DNA of 64,000 bases from Thioflexithrix psekupsensis (GCF_002149925.1 NZ_MSLT01000018.1:62001-126000); one strand, 5' to 3'; counted from the first letter of the stretch, positions 49,002 through 58,241 are shown. The notes: a model not told the origin generated them from the sequence alone. Program-made: numbers and translations.

Positions 49002-50132
49002 TACCAAAATTATGTGAGATATAAAAACAAATTAAGTTTTAATATCTAGCTAGATATTAGGTATAAGATACTGTTTAATTTTATTAAACTTAAACACTTT
49101 ACCTGACAAAAAGGTCTCAAACATACTAGTGACTTCTTTAAAGCTTGATAGGCGATGAAAATTCTTTCTGACCCAATTCTTACCTTGAAGCCAAATATCC
49201 TCGACTGGATTTTGCTCTGGGGCATTAGGTGCAAATCTTAATAAACGAACTTTCCATTCTGATTCTGGAAGTCCCCCATTTAATTTCTCTAAATAAGTTC
49301 TTAAACCTTCAGAACGATGATAACTTGCACCATCCCAAATAATCACATGACGGGCTTCTTTATATCTGTAAATGAGCCAGTTAATAAAGTCTATCGTATA
49401 TTTTGTATCAGCTTTCTTTGCCCTATCTAAAATAAATTCTCCCGTATAAATATTCACCGCTCCATACCACGTTTGAGAAGTGCGATAATTACTCATCTTT
49501 ATTGACGTTCTTTCTCCTTTTTTCGACCAAACATAACCACAAATATCTCCCCACAACTGATGGCTTTCGTCTTGCATCCAGTACATTACCTCTCCACTTT
49601 CTATCTGTTCACGCTCCTTATCTATTAAATCCTTAATCTCTTTTTTTTTAGCTTCTACTTTTACCTCATCTTTTGCCGAATTCTCTTTGTGTGTCTTCTT
49701 ATAACTTAAATTCGCTTCTTCTAATAATTTAGTATAAGAAGTATTTGAAGAATAGAAAACATCATACTCCTCTTTTAAGTATCTCTTTAGTTCCTCTATT
49801 GTTATTGTCTTCTTTTCTTGTATCCAATTAATCACATCTTCTCGTTCACGCGGCTTTAAATACCCTGGCGAGCCTTTATACGCTAACTTTAATCCTTCCA
49901 CCCCTGACGCTAAATAAATGGCTTTCCATTTATCCACAAATTGCACACTGACACAACACGCTAAAGCCGCTTCCGCACGCACAAAACCAAGCAAAGACAT
50001 TCTTACTGCCATCGCTCGCTTCACTTCTCTCGCTTCACCTGTTGACATTAATTCTTCTAAATCTTCATATCTTTTGTTCATTATTCTCTCCTATTTGAAA
50101 AGTATTATTATACGACTCTGAAAAAATTGGTA
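49002..50132 (-). mobile_element. IS630-family element, complete (copy C)
   Basis: The element is 1131 bp, from TACCAAAATT to the complementary TTGGTA, flanked by TA at 49000-49001 and 50133-50134. The uninterrupted direct repeat at 50955-50965 reads CATATCTATCATA, showing insertion at the central TA. It is nearly identical to copy B. Confidence 0.95.
49050..50081 (-). CDS. IS630 transposase (copy C)
   Basis: The 343-residue DDE transposase is identical in protein sequence to copy B, with candidate catalytic residues in WMQDESHQLW, IIWDGASYH and NPVEDIW. It is intact and points away from the downstream secreted-protein genes. A near-palindrome surrounds its stop codon, with one base change relative to copy B. 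Confidence 0.95.
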   Translation of the reverse strand: MNKRYEDLEELMSTGEAREVKRAMAVRMSLLGFVRAEAALACCVSVQFVDKWKAIYLASGVEGLKLAYKGSPGYLKPREREDVINWIQEKKTITIEELKRYLKEEYDVFYSSNTSYTKLLEEANLSYKKTHKENSAKDEVKVEAKKKEIKDLIDKEREQIESGEVMYWMQDESHQLWGDICGYVWSKKGERTSIKMSNYRTSQTWYGAVNIYTGEFILDRAKKADTKYTIDFINWLIYRYKEARHVIIWDGASYHRSEGLRTYLEKLNGGLPESEWKVRLLRFAPNAPEQNPVEDIWLQGKNWVRKNFHRLSSFKEVTSMFETFLSGKVFKFNKIKQYLIPNI

Positions 50133-50145
50133 TATCATACTCAAA

Positions 50146-50880
50146 ATGAGGTTACATACAGTGTTACAAAAATTCTTTTCTGGTTTGCAATCTCAGAATA
50201 CCATTTATCCCAGCGGTCATCTGCAAGCTATTGATTTACCAGCTAATCATTCGGGAATCCGTGAAACTCGTTGTGCCGAAGATGGCTTTGATTTCTTAGG
50301 CAAGCGCATTTTACCCATCGATGTACTCCCATCTCAAGCCGCGCTGTCACGTATGCAAAAGAACACTGTCCGGCGTTATGAGCAGGGTACGTCTAAACAG
50401 CGCGTCTGGAAGTATTGGGTGCTATGGCTGGGATGGATATTTGGGACCAGTTTTGGGGTTCACGTTTCGGCGGCACCCTGCGTTGATATTGGATTCAACG
50501 CAGTAGGAGGTGCGTGCGTTTGCGACAACGCTGGTCTCGACCCGTCGTACGCGGCCAACTGGAATGTAAATGTGATCCCTCCTTACAACGGCATATTCAT
50601 GAACAATAATGCCGTGAACGTAAGATACTGCGCCAACGACACGGACACCATCTGCACCACGAACCCACCAGGGTCTTTGTCTGACGGCTCCACCCTCTAC
50701 TTAAAGCGTGTTTCTGATAATACCTACTACAAATGCCCTATCATATACGGCTCTAACCCTGTGTCCGAGTACTATACACCGACCACATCGACACCTCCAT
50801 CTACACCCATTTCCGCTTCCATCTTAGACTTCAACCAACCCGCTGTGATTTTTAGCAAAGAAATCAAAGTGATGGAATAA
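50146..50880 (+). CDS. secreted Cys-containing protein with reverse-transcriptase-like leader (paralogue 1)
   Basis: Residues 1-100 are nearly the same as in the next gene. They include EDGFDFLGKRILP (about 45-57) and RRYEQG then a Trp-rich helix WKYWVLWLGWIFG (88-100), a pattern I recognise from C-termini of bacterial reverse transcriptases. The Trp-rich helix followed by VHVSAAPC could work as a signal peptide. The mature part of about 130 residues has six cysteines and ends STLYLKRVSDNTYYKC...YGSNPVSEYYTP, shared with the next gene, then a short unique tail. If the original start was the upstream ATG used in paralogue 2, the IS has removed the first codons and the promoter. Confidence 0.65.
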   Translation: MRLHTVLQKFFSGLQSQNTIYPSGHLQAIDLPANHSGIRETRCAEDGFDFLGKRILPIDVLPSQAALSRMQKNTVRRYEQGTSKQRVWKYWVLWLGWIFGTSFGVHVSAAPCVDIGFNAVGGACVCDNAGLDPSYAANWNVNVIPPYNGIFMNNNAVNVRYCANDTDTICTTNPPGSLSDGSTLYLKRVSDNTYYKCPIIYGSNPVSEYYTPTTSTPPSTPISASILDFNQPAVIFSKEIKVME

Positions 50881-50927
50881 GTTTTAGTCGGGCGAAATTT
50901 TGGTAGTGTCGCTGTTACGTATTCCTT

Positions 50928-53900
50928 ATGCGAAGAAAAACATTTCAGAACATATCTATCATATTCAAAATGAGACCACATATAGTGTTACAAAAACTCT
51001 TTTCTGGTTTACAATCTCAGAAGACCATTTATCCCAGTGGTCATCTGCAAGCGATTGATTTACCAGCTAATCATTCGGAAATCCGTGAAATTCGTTGTGC
51101 CGAAGATGGCTTTGATTTCTTAGGCAAGCGCATTTTACCCATCGGTGTACTCCCGTTTCAAGCCGCGCTGTCACGTATGCAAAAGAACACTGTCCGGCTT
51201 TATGAGCAGGGTGCGTCTAAACAGCGCGTCTGGAAGTATTGGGTGCTGTGGCTGGGGTGGATATTTGGGACCGGACTCCCGATGATAACCTCCGCCGGTA
51301 CTTGTGAGCAAATCGGTTCAGATATAGAACAATTTTGTCACTGCCAACTCACCGGGTCATCGAACGACTCCACTGCGGGTGGCTGGACCCTTCAACCTAC
51401 TGAATCACATAACACTGGGGATTCGACTGGCCTCTTTGATATCAATGTCTCCTATTGTCGTGACGATAGCGATACCAATTGCACCGAGTCTCGACCGACA
51501 CATTTAACTCACAATTCTACACTATTCCTCAAGCGGACGAGCGATGGTACTCACTACAAATGCGATGTCAAATACGGCTCTAATTTTGTGTCCGAATACT
51601 ATACACCGACTATGGATACCGTCGCACCCACACTGTCACACGTAACTCCTGTAACTGCGCTTACTAGCAACAACACACCGAACTACACCTTTTCCAGCGA
51701 CGAGACAGGAACAATCAGTTACAGTGGCAACTGTACTTCCACCACCACAGCAGCAGCGGTTGGCAATAATACCGTGACCTTCAACAGCCTGAGCGACGGC
51801 ACACATAGCAACTGCACAATCAAAGTAACCGATGCCGCAGGTAATGTGTCTAACGAGTTGGCAGTGAGCAGTTTTACAGTAGATACTACCGCTCCCGCAC
51901 TGTCACAGACTGCCCCAATCCCCAATCCCACTAACAACAACACACAGAACTACACCTTTTCCAGCGACGAGGCAGGTATAATCAGTTACAGCGGCAACTG
52001 TACTTCCACCACCACAGCAGCAACGGCTGGCAATAATACCGTGATCTTCAACAGCCTGAGTGACGGCGTACATAATAACTGTAAAATCACAGTAACTGAT
52101 GACGCAGGTAATGTGTCTGACGAGTTGGCAGTGAGCAGTTTTACAGTAGATACCGTCGCACCCACGCTGTCACAAGTGACTCCTGTAACTGCACTTACTA
52201 GCAACAACACACCGAACTACATTTTTTCCAGCGACGAGACAGGAACAATCAGTTACAACGGCAACTGTAATTCAATAACCACAGCAGCAACGGCTGGCAA
52301 TAATACTGTGACCTTCAACAGCCTGAGTGACGGCACACATAGCAATTGCAAAGTCAAAGTGACGGATGCCGCAGGTAATGTGTCTAACGAGTTGGCAGTG
52401 AGCAGTTTTACAGTAGATACCGTCGCACCGACAGTAACAATTGAACAAGCCAGCGCACAAAACGACCTCACCCCCGTCGCGCCCGTTTTGTTCACGGCGA
52501 CGTTTAGTAAAGTAGTGAGCAACTTTGACAGTGCGGATGTGACAGTCGGCGGCACTGCACCCGGAGCCAGCGCGACAGTCACAGAAATCGCGCCGAATGA
52601 TGGCACGACCTATCAAATCAGCGTATCAGGCATGACCGATGCGGGAACAGTGACAGTCAGTATTGCTGCCAATAAAGCGACCGATGCAGCAGGTAATGGC
52701 AACTCCGCCAGTACCAGTAAAGATAACGAAGTGACTTATAGCCCGCCCGCGAGCGTGAAAATCACAGGCAACCCAACGGCAACGGAAGATGGCAAAACAG
52801 GAACGTACAGCATCGCGTTAAGCCGTAGTCCAGACATGGGAAATACAGTCGTAATTAGCCTGACCCCTGACAACCAATGTACTGTGAATCCGACTAGCGT
52901 CTCGTTGTCCAATACTGATACAACAGCTATAACTGTGACTGCTGTAAATGACACCACGCCAGAAGGTGCGCATTCTTGCGTGATAAAACATCAGATCACA
53001 GCTATCAACGCATCATCAGTGACGGTTCTTGATTTCTTCATCAGCAAAGCGATGGCGGCTGACAGTAATTATTCCATTGGTATGGCAATCGCCGATATGA
53101 CGGTGGCGATTACTGACAATGACTCTGGTGTAATTATCAATCCAGCCAGCGTGAATGCGGCTGAAAGCGGCGCGACAGGGGCTTATACGGTGGTTTTGAG
53201 TACCGAGCCTGCGTTGGATGTCACAATCACGCTGACTCCCAATGCGCAAGTGACTACAAGACCTGCCACTGTGACCTTTACCCATACCAACTGGAACACA
53301 CCGCAAACGGTGACTGTAACCGCAGTGGATGACACCTCTGTGGAAGGCAATCACAGCGGCAGCGTGGCTCATGCCATCACCACAGGCGACGGCGACGGCG
53401 ACGGCGGAAATTATCCCGACACGATGACGGTTGCCAGTGTCAATGTCAGCATTAGCGACAACGACAACCCACCATCTCCGCCTCCACCTCCGCCTACTGA
53501 TAATACGTATTATAATTTAAACCTAAAAACCAATGGCAATGGTGAGGGCAAAATCACAGGAAAAACCACAGGTCAATACGCTAACGGCACTCTTATTGCG
53601 CTCAAAGCAGAACCTGCCGCCAACTCAACATTCGCTGCTTGGAATCCTGAGCATTGTGGTGATGTATTTTATCTCTCTGGAGAGACCACCTGTACAGCGA
53701 CTTTTAATCTCAAAACATTTCATTTAAGTACAGATAAAGCGGGCAGTGGCAGTGGGCAAATCACCGTAACACCACAAGGGAATAGCCACATCGCCAATAC
53801 CACCATCACTTTAACGGCGATTCCAGAGAGTGGTTCTATTTTATCTCATTGGACACCGTCCAATTGTGCCAATGCGTTCCAACTGATTGCTGACACAAGC

Positions 53901-55190
53901 TGTACGGCTTGGTTTGAAACCGTCGTTGTGCCACAGCCAGAACCACAGCCACAGCCACAGCCAGAACCACAACCCGAAAGCACACCGCCGCAATTAATCA
54001 AGCCATTACCTGATTACGTCATGACTTTAGGTAACAGTTTATCGCCGCTCATGCTGGATGAGTATTTCAGTGGTCATGATGTATTAAACTATCAAGTTGT
54101 TTCCAGTCCGCAGATTGACATGGCATCAATCCACGCCAATCAACTGCACTTTAACCATCACTTGCTACAAATTGGCACTGTGTCTTTTGTGGTTCGTGCA
54201 ACTGACGGCCGACATCTTTTTACTGAGGATACTTTTTTGCTGACGGTCGGCAGTCCAGAACCTGAGCCGCAAGAGCCACAACCTGAGCCAATCCCACAAC
54301 CCAAACCAGAAACACCGATGTCAACAGTCAGTGCTACAGTCGATTGTCCTGTCAGTGCAATAGAATACAATCATACTTGCAATGCTCGTGGACAATTGAT
54401 TGCTATCCAATATCTCATGCCGCAAGGCGTGGTGGCAGACGGCATCATTGATCAACGGATTGAAAACCAAGGTTGGTTAATCAATATCGAAGTCACCGCC
54501 AACGGTCACATTAAAGGTGGCAAACTGTCTGGCTATGTGAACAATAATGGCGTGATTGAAGACATTGAATTTAAAGGCAATACCTTACAAGGTGGTTTGT
54601 TAGGCGGACACATTCGCAACACCAGTTCGATCCATGGCGTATTAAAAAATGTCCAATTTAAAGCAGGCAGCATAGTAGAAGGCGGGCGTATTTCTGGTCA
54701 AATCAGCGGTGATCCTGTGAATCCTGTGCGTTTAAAAGGGGTCACTATTACTAACGGCAGCCAATTAAGTCACGCCATCATTGACAGTAACACTAAACTG
54801 CCTGAGCGTATCACTTTTGGTGAAGGTGTCCGTTTTGCTAATGATTTTCCTTGTCAAGTCAATGGGTTAAGCCTAAAAAATGGCACACAGTCTACTGTTT
54901 GTTTCAAGCGATTAAACGGCTTAATACAAATCACAATTAATCCTGACCATCGTGGTCAATGGGGTGAAGTGATTTTTGCGGCAGCCGACAATGCCGAACA
55001 AGCTTACAGCCACGATGGCGAAAACTGGCAACAAATCCCTATTGATGTCGCGGAAATATTAACTGCCAAAACCGTTGATCGTTTGCCGCTCACTTTAGAA
55101 GTTCCATTACCCGATTTAAGCGAATTTATTGCGGTTTACATTGGCTATCGTTTAGAAGATGGGGAAATTGTGTATTATCAGATAAAATAA
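50928..55190 (+). CDS. large surface/secreted multi-Ig repeat protein with RT-like leader (paralogue 2)
   Basis: This 1420-residue protein begins with the same leader as its neighbour (DGFDFLGKRILP, RLYEQGASKQ, a Trp-rich helix, then ITSAGTC as a possible cleavage site). A Cys-rich module of about 100 residues follows. Then come three 89-residue Ig-like repeats (230-496), a further Ig-like domain, two Calx-beta-like domains (about 607-850) ending in DNDSG and DNDNP, and InlB-like repeats. Pro-Glu-Gln linkers, a cadherin-like domain (about 1024-1105) and a C-terminal region with IEGG/IKGG repeats close the protein. It looks like an adhesin or extracellular matrix protein. An alternative start is ATG 50970. 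No anchoring motif was identified. Confidence 0.8.
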   Translation: MRRKTFQNISIIFKMRPHIVLQKLFSGLQSQKTIYPSGHLQAIDLPANHSEIREIRCAEDGFDFLGKRILPIGVLPFQAALSRMQKNTVRLYEQGASKQRVWKYWVLWLGWIFGTGLPMITSAGTCEQIGSDIEQFCHCQLTGSSNDSTAGGWTLQPTESHNTGDSTGLFDINVSYCRDDSDTNCTESRPTHLTHNSTLFLKRTSDGTHYKCDVKYGSNFVSEYYTPTMDTVAPTLSHVTPVTALTSNNTPNYTFSSDETGTISYSGNCTSTTTAAAVGNNTVTFNSLSDGTHSNCTIKVTDAAGNVSNELAVSSFTVDTTAPALSQTAPIPNPTNNNTQNYTFSSDEAGIISYSGNCTSTTTAATAGNNTVIFNSLSDGVHNNCKITVTDDAGNVSDELAVSSFTVDTVAPTLSQVTPVTALTSNNTPNYIFSSDETGTISYNGNCNSITTAATAGNNTVTFNSLSDGTHSNCKVKVTDAAGNVSNELAVSSFTVDTVAPTVTIEQASAQNDLTPVAPVLFTATFSKVVSNFDSADVTVGGTAPGASATVTEIAPNDGTTYQISVSGMTDAGTVTVSIAANKATDAAGNGNSASTSKDNEVTYSPPASVKITGNPTATEDGKTGTYSIALSRSPDMGNTVVISLTPDNQCTVNPTSVSLSNTDTTAITVTAVNDTTPEGAHSCVIKHQITAINASSVTVLDFFISKAMAADSNYSIGMAIADMTVAITDNDSGVIINPASVNAAESGATGAYTVVLSTEPALDVTITLTPNAQVTTRPATVTFTHTNWNTPQTVTVTAVDDTSVEGNHSGSVAHAITTGDGDGDGGNYPDTMTVASVNVSISDNDNPPSPPPPPPTDNTYYNLNLKTNGNGEGKITGKTTGQYANGTLIALKAEPAANSTFAAWNPEHCGDVFYLSGETTCTATFNLKTFHLSTDKAGSGSGQITVTPQGNSHIANTTITLTAIPESGSILSHWTPSNCANAFQLIADTSCTAWFETVVVPQPEPQPQPQPEPQPESTPPQLIKPLPDYVMTLGNSLSPLMLDEYFSGHDVLNYQVVSSPQIDMASIHANQLHFNHHLLQIGTVSFVVRATDGRHLFTEDTFLLTVGSPEPEPQEPQPEPIPQPKPETPMSTVSATVDCPVSAIEYNHTCNARGQLIAIQYLMPQGVVADGIIDQRIENQGWLINIEVTANGHIKGGKLSGYVNNNGVIEDIEFKGNTLQGGLLGGHIRNTSSIHGVLKNVQFKAGSIVEGGRISGQISGDPVNPVRLKGVTITNGSQLSHAIIDSNTKLPERITFGEGVRFANDFPCQVNGLSLKNGTQSTVCFKRLNGLIQITINPDHRGQWGEVIFAAADNAEQAYSHDGENWQQIPIDVAEILTAKTVDRLPLTLEVPLPDLSEFIAVYIGYRLEDGEIVYYQIK
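51615..52415 (+). repeat. three tandem 267-bp repeats
   Basis: Units start at 51615, 51882 and 52149, each beginning GAT ACC/ACT and encoding 89 residues from DT[VT]AP to SSFTV. They are 85-95 percent alike by eye. The next domain keeps the first dozen bases of the unit at 52416. Copy number could change by recombination. Confidence 0.9.
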
Positions 55191-55217
55191 GTGTTTTTTA
55201 AGCCAATTCCATAAAGC

Positions 55218-55239
55218 AAAGCGGCCAAATGGCCGCTTT
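55218..55239. terminator. hairpin upstream of AAA-ATPase copy 2
   Basis: The stem AAAGCGGCC/GGCCGCTTT with loop AAAT is followed by TGTTATTTATG. It would end the large secreted-protein gene. It corresponds in position to the hairpin at 46624-46651 but with a changed, still paired, base pair. Confidence 0.75.
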
Positions 55240-55291
55240 TGTTATTTATGCTACACTTAAACGCAATTTTCCCCAAACTGGAGCGCAAAAA

Positions 55292-57079
55292 ATGAAATTC
55301 CCTTATGGCATTAGTGATTTTAAAAAAATTATTGAGCAAAATCTTTTTTACGTTGATCGCACAGATCGCATTCCGTTATTAGAAGAAGCGGGTTATCAAC
55401 TGCTCTTTCTCCGCCCGCGCCGCTTTGGTAAAAGTTTATTGCTGAATATGTTATCGAATTATTACAATGTGGCAAATGCAGACGAATTTGAAACCTTATT
55501 TGGCCATTTAGCCATTGGTAAGAAACCGACTGAGAAACATAATCAATATTTGGTGATGACTTGGGATTTTTCCTCAGTATTGCCGATGGGGTCAACTAAC
55601 GAATTAAAAGATGCTTTATATCGCTATTTAAATGTGGTGATGGAGGATTTTGCGACAATCTATCAAGCCCAATTGAAACAGCCCATCAAAATGTATGATG
55701 ATGCTGCTGCAAGTTTTTGGTCGCTCATCAATGCCGTCAAAGCATCAAATCACAAACTTTATCTTTTTATAGACGAATACGATAATTTTGCCAACGAAGT
55801 CATGGCTTCAAAAGTCCATAATAATGATCGTTATGCGGATTTAGTTTATGGCGAAGGCATTTTAAAATCATTATTTAAAAATGTAAAAGCCGCCGCAGCA
55901 GGTAATGGATTAGATCGGGTTTTTATTACAGGAGTTTCACCTGTGATTATGGCGGATATTAGCAGCGGTTATAATGTCGCTACTAATATTTATCGTTATC
56001 CGCGTTTTAATGATTTGTGTGGTTTTAATGAAGCTGAAATTAAACAAGCATTACATCAAGTCGCTAATGACTGTCAGCAGAATGGAGAATTAGTGGATAT
56101 TGAGGCCGCGATGAAAACCATGCGCCAATTTTATAATGGTTATTGTTTTAATCAGCATGATTTGACCTCAGTTTATAATCCTACTTTAGCTCTTTATTTT
56201 TTGAAAAATCTTCAGGAAGAATGCCGCTATCCTGATGATTTATTAGACCATAATTTAGGTATGGATCGAGACCGTATTAATTACATTGCGCAATTGCCGA
56301 ATGGCCCCGCATTAATTCAGCGAATTTGTGATGACAGTCAACAGGTTATCGTACCGAAATTACATGATCGCTTTGGGGTCAAAGATATGCTAGAGCAAGA
56401 GCAAACTCAAAATGAATTGGCTTCTTTACTCTATTATTTAGGCGTATTGACACAGGATAAAGTGGTGGATTTAGGTGAGTTGCAATTGCGTGTGCCTAAT
56501 TTGGTGATTCGCAGTTTATATGTGGAGAAATTACGCAAATTATTATTGCCCGATGTGCAATTAGATGATTATCGTCAAGCGAAAAATAATTTTTTTAAAA
56601 CAGGTGATTTACAACCCTTATGCGAGTTTATTCAAGAACGACTGAATATTTTTAGTAATCGTGATTATCGTTGGGTCAATGAATTTGCAATTAAAACAGC
56701 GTTTATGATGTTATTGTTTGATGATCGTCTTTACATTGTCGATTCAGAACCCGAATTAAAACGGCAATATGCCGATTTTACTTTAATTGCGCGGCCTGAT
56801 ATGCGTAAATATGAGATGCTAGATCATTTAATGGAGTTTAAATTTGTGAAATTAAGTGATGTGAATTTAAGCGGGAAAGAAGTGCAAAATTTATCGGAGA
56901 AAGCATTGCAAGAATTACCCCAAGTGCAAGCCGCATTCACCGCCGCATTTGCGCAATTAGAAACCTATCAACCGATTTTATTTGAGCGTTATGGAGAAGA
57001 GGTATTGCACTTGCAAACGACGGCGGTGGTGGCGGTTGGATTTGAGCGGTTATTGTGGCGAAAGTGGGAGAGTGAGTGA
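55292..57079 (+). CDS. AAA-ATPase-like / PDDEXK_9 protein, copy 2
   Basis: The 595-residue protein has the same Walker A (RPRRFGKS), Walker B (FIDEYDNF) and PD-(D/E)xK (YADFTL, LMEFKFVK) motifs as copy 1. Identity with copy 1 is near complete except for residues about 94-152, encoded by 55573-55747, which are unrelated by eye. The ATG at 55292 has GGAG upstream; the frame extends to 55229 without support. With copy 1 it forms an 8.6-kb direct repeat around the adhesin locus. Confidence 0.9.
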   Translation: MKFPYGISDFKKIIEQNLFYVDRTDRIPLLEEAGYQLLFLRPRRFGKSLLLNMLSNYYNVANADEFETLFGHLAIGKKPTEKHNQYLVMTWDFSSVLPMGSTNELKDALYRYLNVVMEDFATIYQAQLKQPIKMYDDAAASFWSLINAVKASNHKLYLFIDEYDNFANEVMASKVHNNDRYADLVYGEGILKSLFKNVKAAAAGNGLDRVFITGVSPVIMADISSGYNVATNIYRYPRFNDLCGFNEAEIKQALHQVANDCQQNGELVDIEAAMKTMRQFYNGYCFNQHDLTSVYNPTLALYFLKNLQEECRYPDDLLDHNLGMDRDRINYIAQLPNGPALIQRICDDSQQVIVPKLHDRFGVKDMLEQEQTQNELASLLYYLGVLTQDKVVDLGELQLRVPNLVIRSLYVEKLRKLLLPDVQLDDYRQAKNNFFKTGDLQPLCEFIQERLNIFSNRDYRWVNEFAIKTAFMMLLFDDRLYIVDSEPELKRQYADFTLIARPDMRKYEMLDHLMEFKFVKLSDVNLSGKEVQNLSEKALQELPQVQAAFTAAFAQLETYQPILFERYGEEVLHLQTTAVVAVGFERLLWRKWESE

Positions 57080-57115
57080 AGTTTTTTAGATTAAAAAACC
57101 AATTTAACGCACATG

Positions 57116-57141
57116 ATGCTCTCATCCTTAGATGAGAGCAT
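57116..57141. terminator. perfect hairpin between convergent genes
   Basis: The stem ATGCTCTCATC/GATGAGAGCAT with loop CTTA is perfect. T-runs are weak on both strands, so it may be a bidirectional terminator or RNA-stability element. Confidence 0.6.
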
Positions 57142-57164
57142 ACAAAATGGAAAAACAAGATCAC

Positions 57165-58241
57165 TTATTTAAGATAAGCTGCAAGGCTTGCTTTTAACCG
57201 ATCAGCATAATTATAAATTGCATTCACATCTGGAATTAAAACTTTTTCTTCCTCTTTGGTATTGAAAAAACCAATCACCAAACGACCCGGATTATTAAAA
57301 CGCAAACGACAAATTGGTTTTCTATTATTATCATCAAAAAGAATGGCACAATAACTCAGTGCATCTCGCATGGTGATGCGTTTGGGATCGACCAATTCGC
57401 GCAAAATAGAACGGATAATAAAGAAACCTTCCCACTCTTCTGTCGTTGTCACAATTTCAGATTCAGCCTGTTTTTTAGGCGTTTCTTTTGAGATTTCTTG
57501 ATCTCCTGATTGTGGTTTTGTGGCTTCATTGGACATCGCTATTTTTAAGCGAGTATTAATTTTTTCAGCAATGAGCTGTTGAAATGCACGCGCAGTCACG
57601 GCTGCAAATTGTTCGCGCACCACTGGCGTGAAACGTTTACCCGCAATGAGATCGCCAGCCACCAGTTTAATAAAATCATCTGAAGGAGCAGTCATCCATT
57701 GGGTCAATATATTTTTAATGTGGCGGGCATATTTTAACTCATTGGCGGTGGTAAGAATTTTCTCCACATCAAAAGTTGTTTTAGCAAACTTGCTCAGTTC
57801 TTCTACTTCAGAATCCCTGAAATCTAATATATTAAATTCTAAAAATGGTTTTTCATCCATTTTATTAGGCTGTTCTAAATCAGTAAAAAACTGATAAACA
57901 ATGCCATTTGTTAAAACAGCAAATCTGGCTTCAGTGACATGAAAATATCGGAAAAGTTGAGCTGCATGATTAATGTTTAATTCCGCCCCACATTTTTTAC
58001 ACTCAAAAATAAGGATAGGTTTGCCTTCTTTTAAAATGGCATAATCCACTTTCTCTCCTTTTTTAGTTCCAATATCTGCGGCTAATTCTGGAGTTACTTC
58101 TAATGGATCAAAGACGTTATATCCCAATGCTTGAATGAACGGCATAATAAAAGCATTTTTAGTGGCTTCTTCGGTTTGGATAATGTCTTTGGTGTTTTCG
58201 ATACGCAAAGCGATGGCTTGTAAGTGGTCGATCAAATCCAT
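57165..58241 (-). CDS. HSDR_N-type restriction-enzyme-like protein
   Basis: ATG 58241, seven bases after GGAGG, gives a 358-residue protein; the longer frame to 58466 is unsupported. The N-terminal domain resembles the nuclease domain of type I restriction HsdR. It has ATKNAFIMPFIQALGYNVFDP, KVDYAILKEGKPILIFECKK (Asp...Glu-x-Lys) and AQLFRYFHVT. There is no helicase part and no HsdM or HsdS nearby. Such stand-alone proteins are common and often annotated as restriction endonucleases without proof. The second half is helical with a charged linker near residues 240-265. Confidence 0.85.
   Translation of the reverse strand: MDLIDHLQAIALRIENTKDIIQTEEATKNAFIMPFIQALGYNVFDPLEVTPELAADIGTKKGEKVDYAILKEGKPILIFECKKCGAELNINHAAQLFRYFHVTEARFAVLTNGIVYQFFTDLEQPNKMDEKPFLEFNILDFRDSEVEELSKFAKTTFDVEKILTTANELKYARHIKNILTQWMTAPSDDFIKLVAGDLIAGKRFTPVVREQFAAVTARAFQQLIAEKINTRLKIAMSNEATKPQSGDQEISKETPKKQAESEIVTTTEEWEGFFIIRSILRELVDPKRITMRDALSYCAILFDDNNRKPICRLRFNNPGRLVIGFFNTKEEEKVLIPDVNAIYNYADRLKASLAAYLK

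Larger units (their letters stand above)
48930..50455. repeat. direct repeat unit 1 (leader and gene start), split by IS630
   Basis: 48930-49001 plus 50133-50455 together match 50886-51280 closely, about 390 bp. It covers the upstream region and the N-terminal leader codons of two tandem genes. The match shows the exact pre-insertion sequence of the IS630 target. Confidence 0.85.

Noticed and set aside
51615-52415. Regular repeats considered as a CRISPR array
   Set aside because: Units are 267 bp, coding and in frame, with no short repeat-spacer structure.
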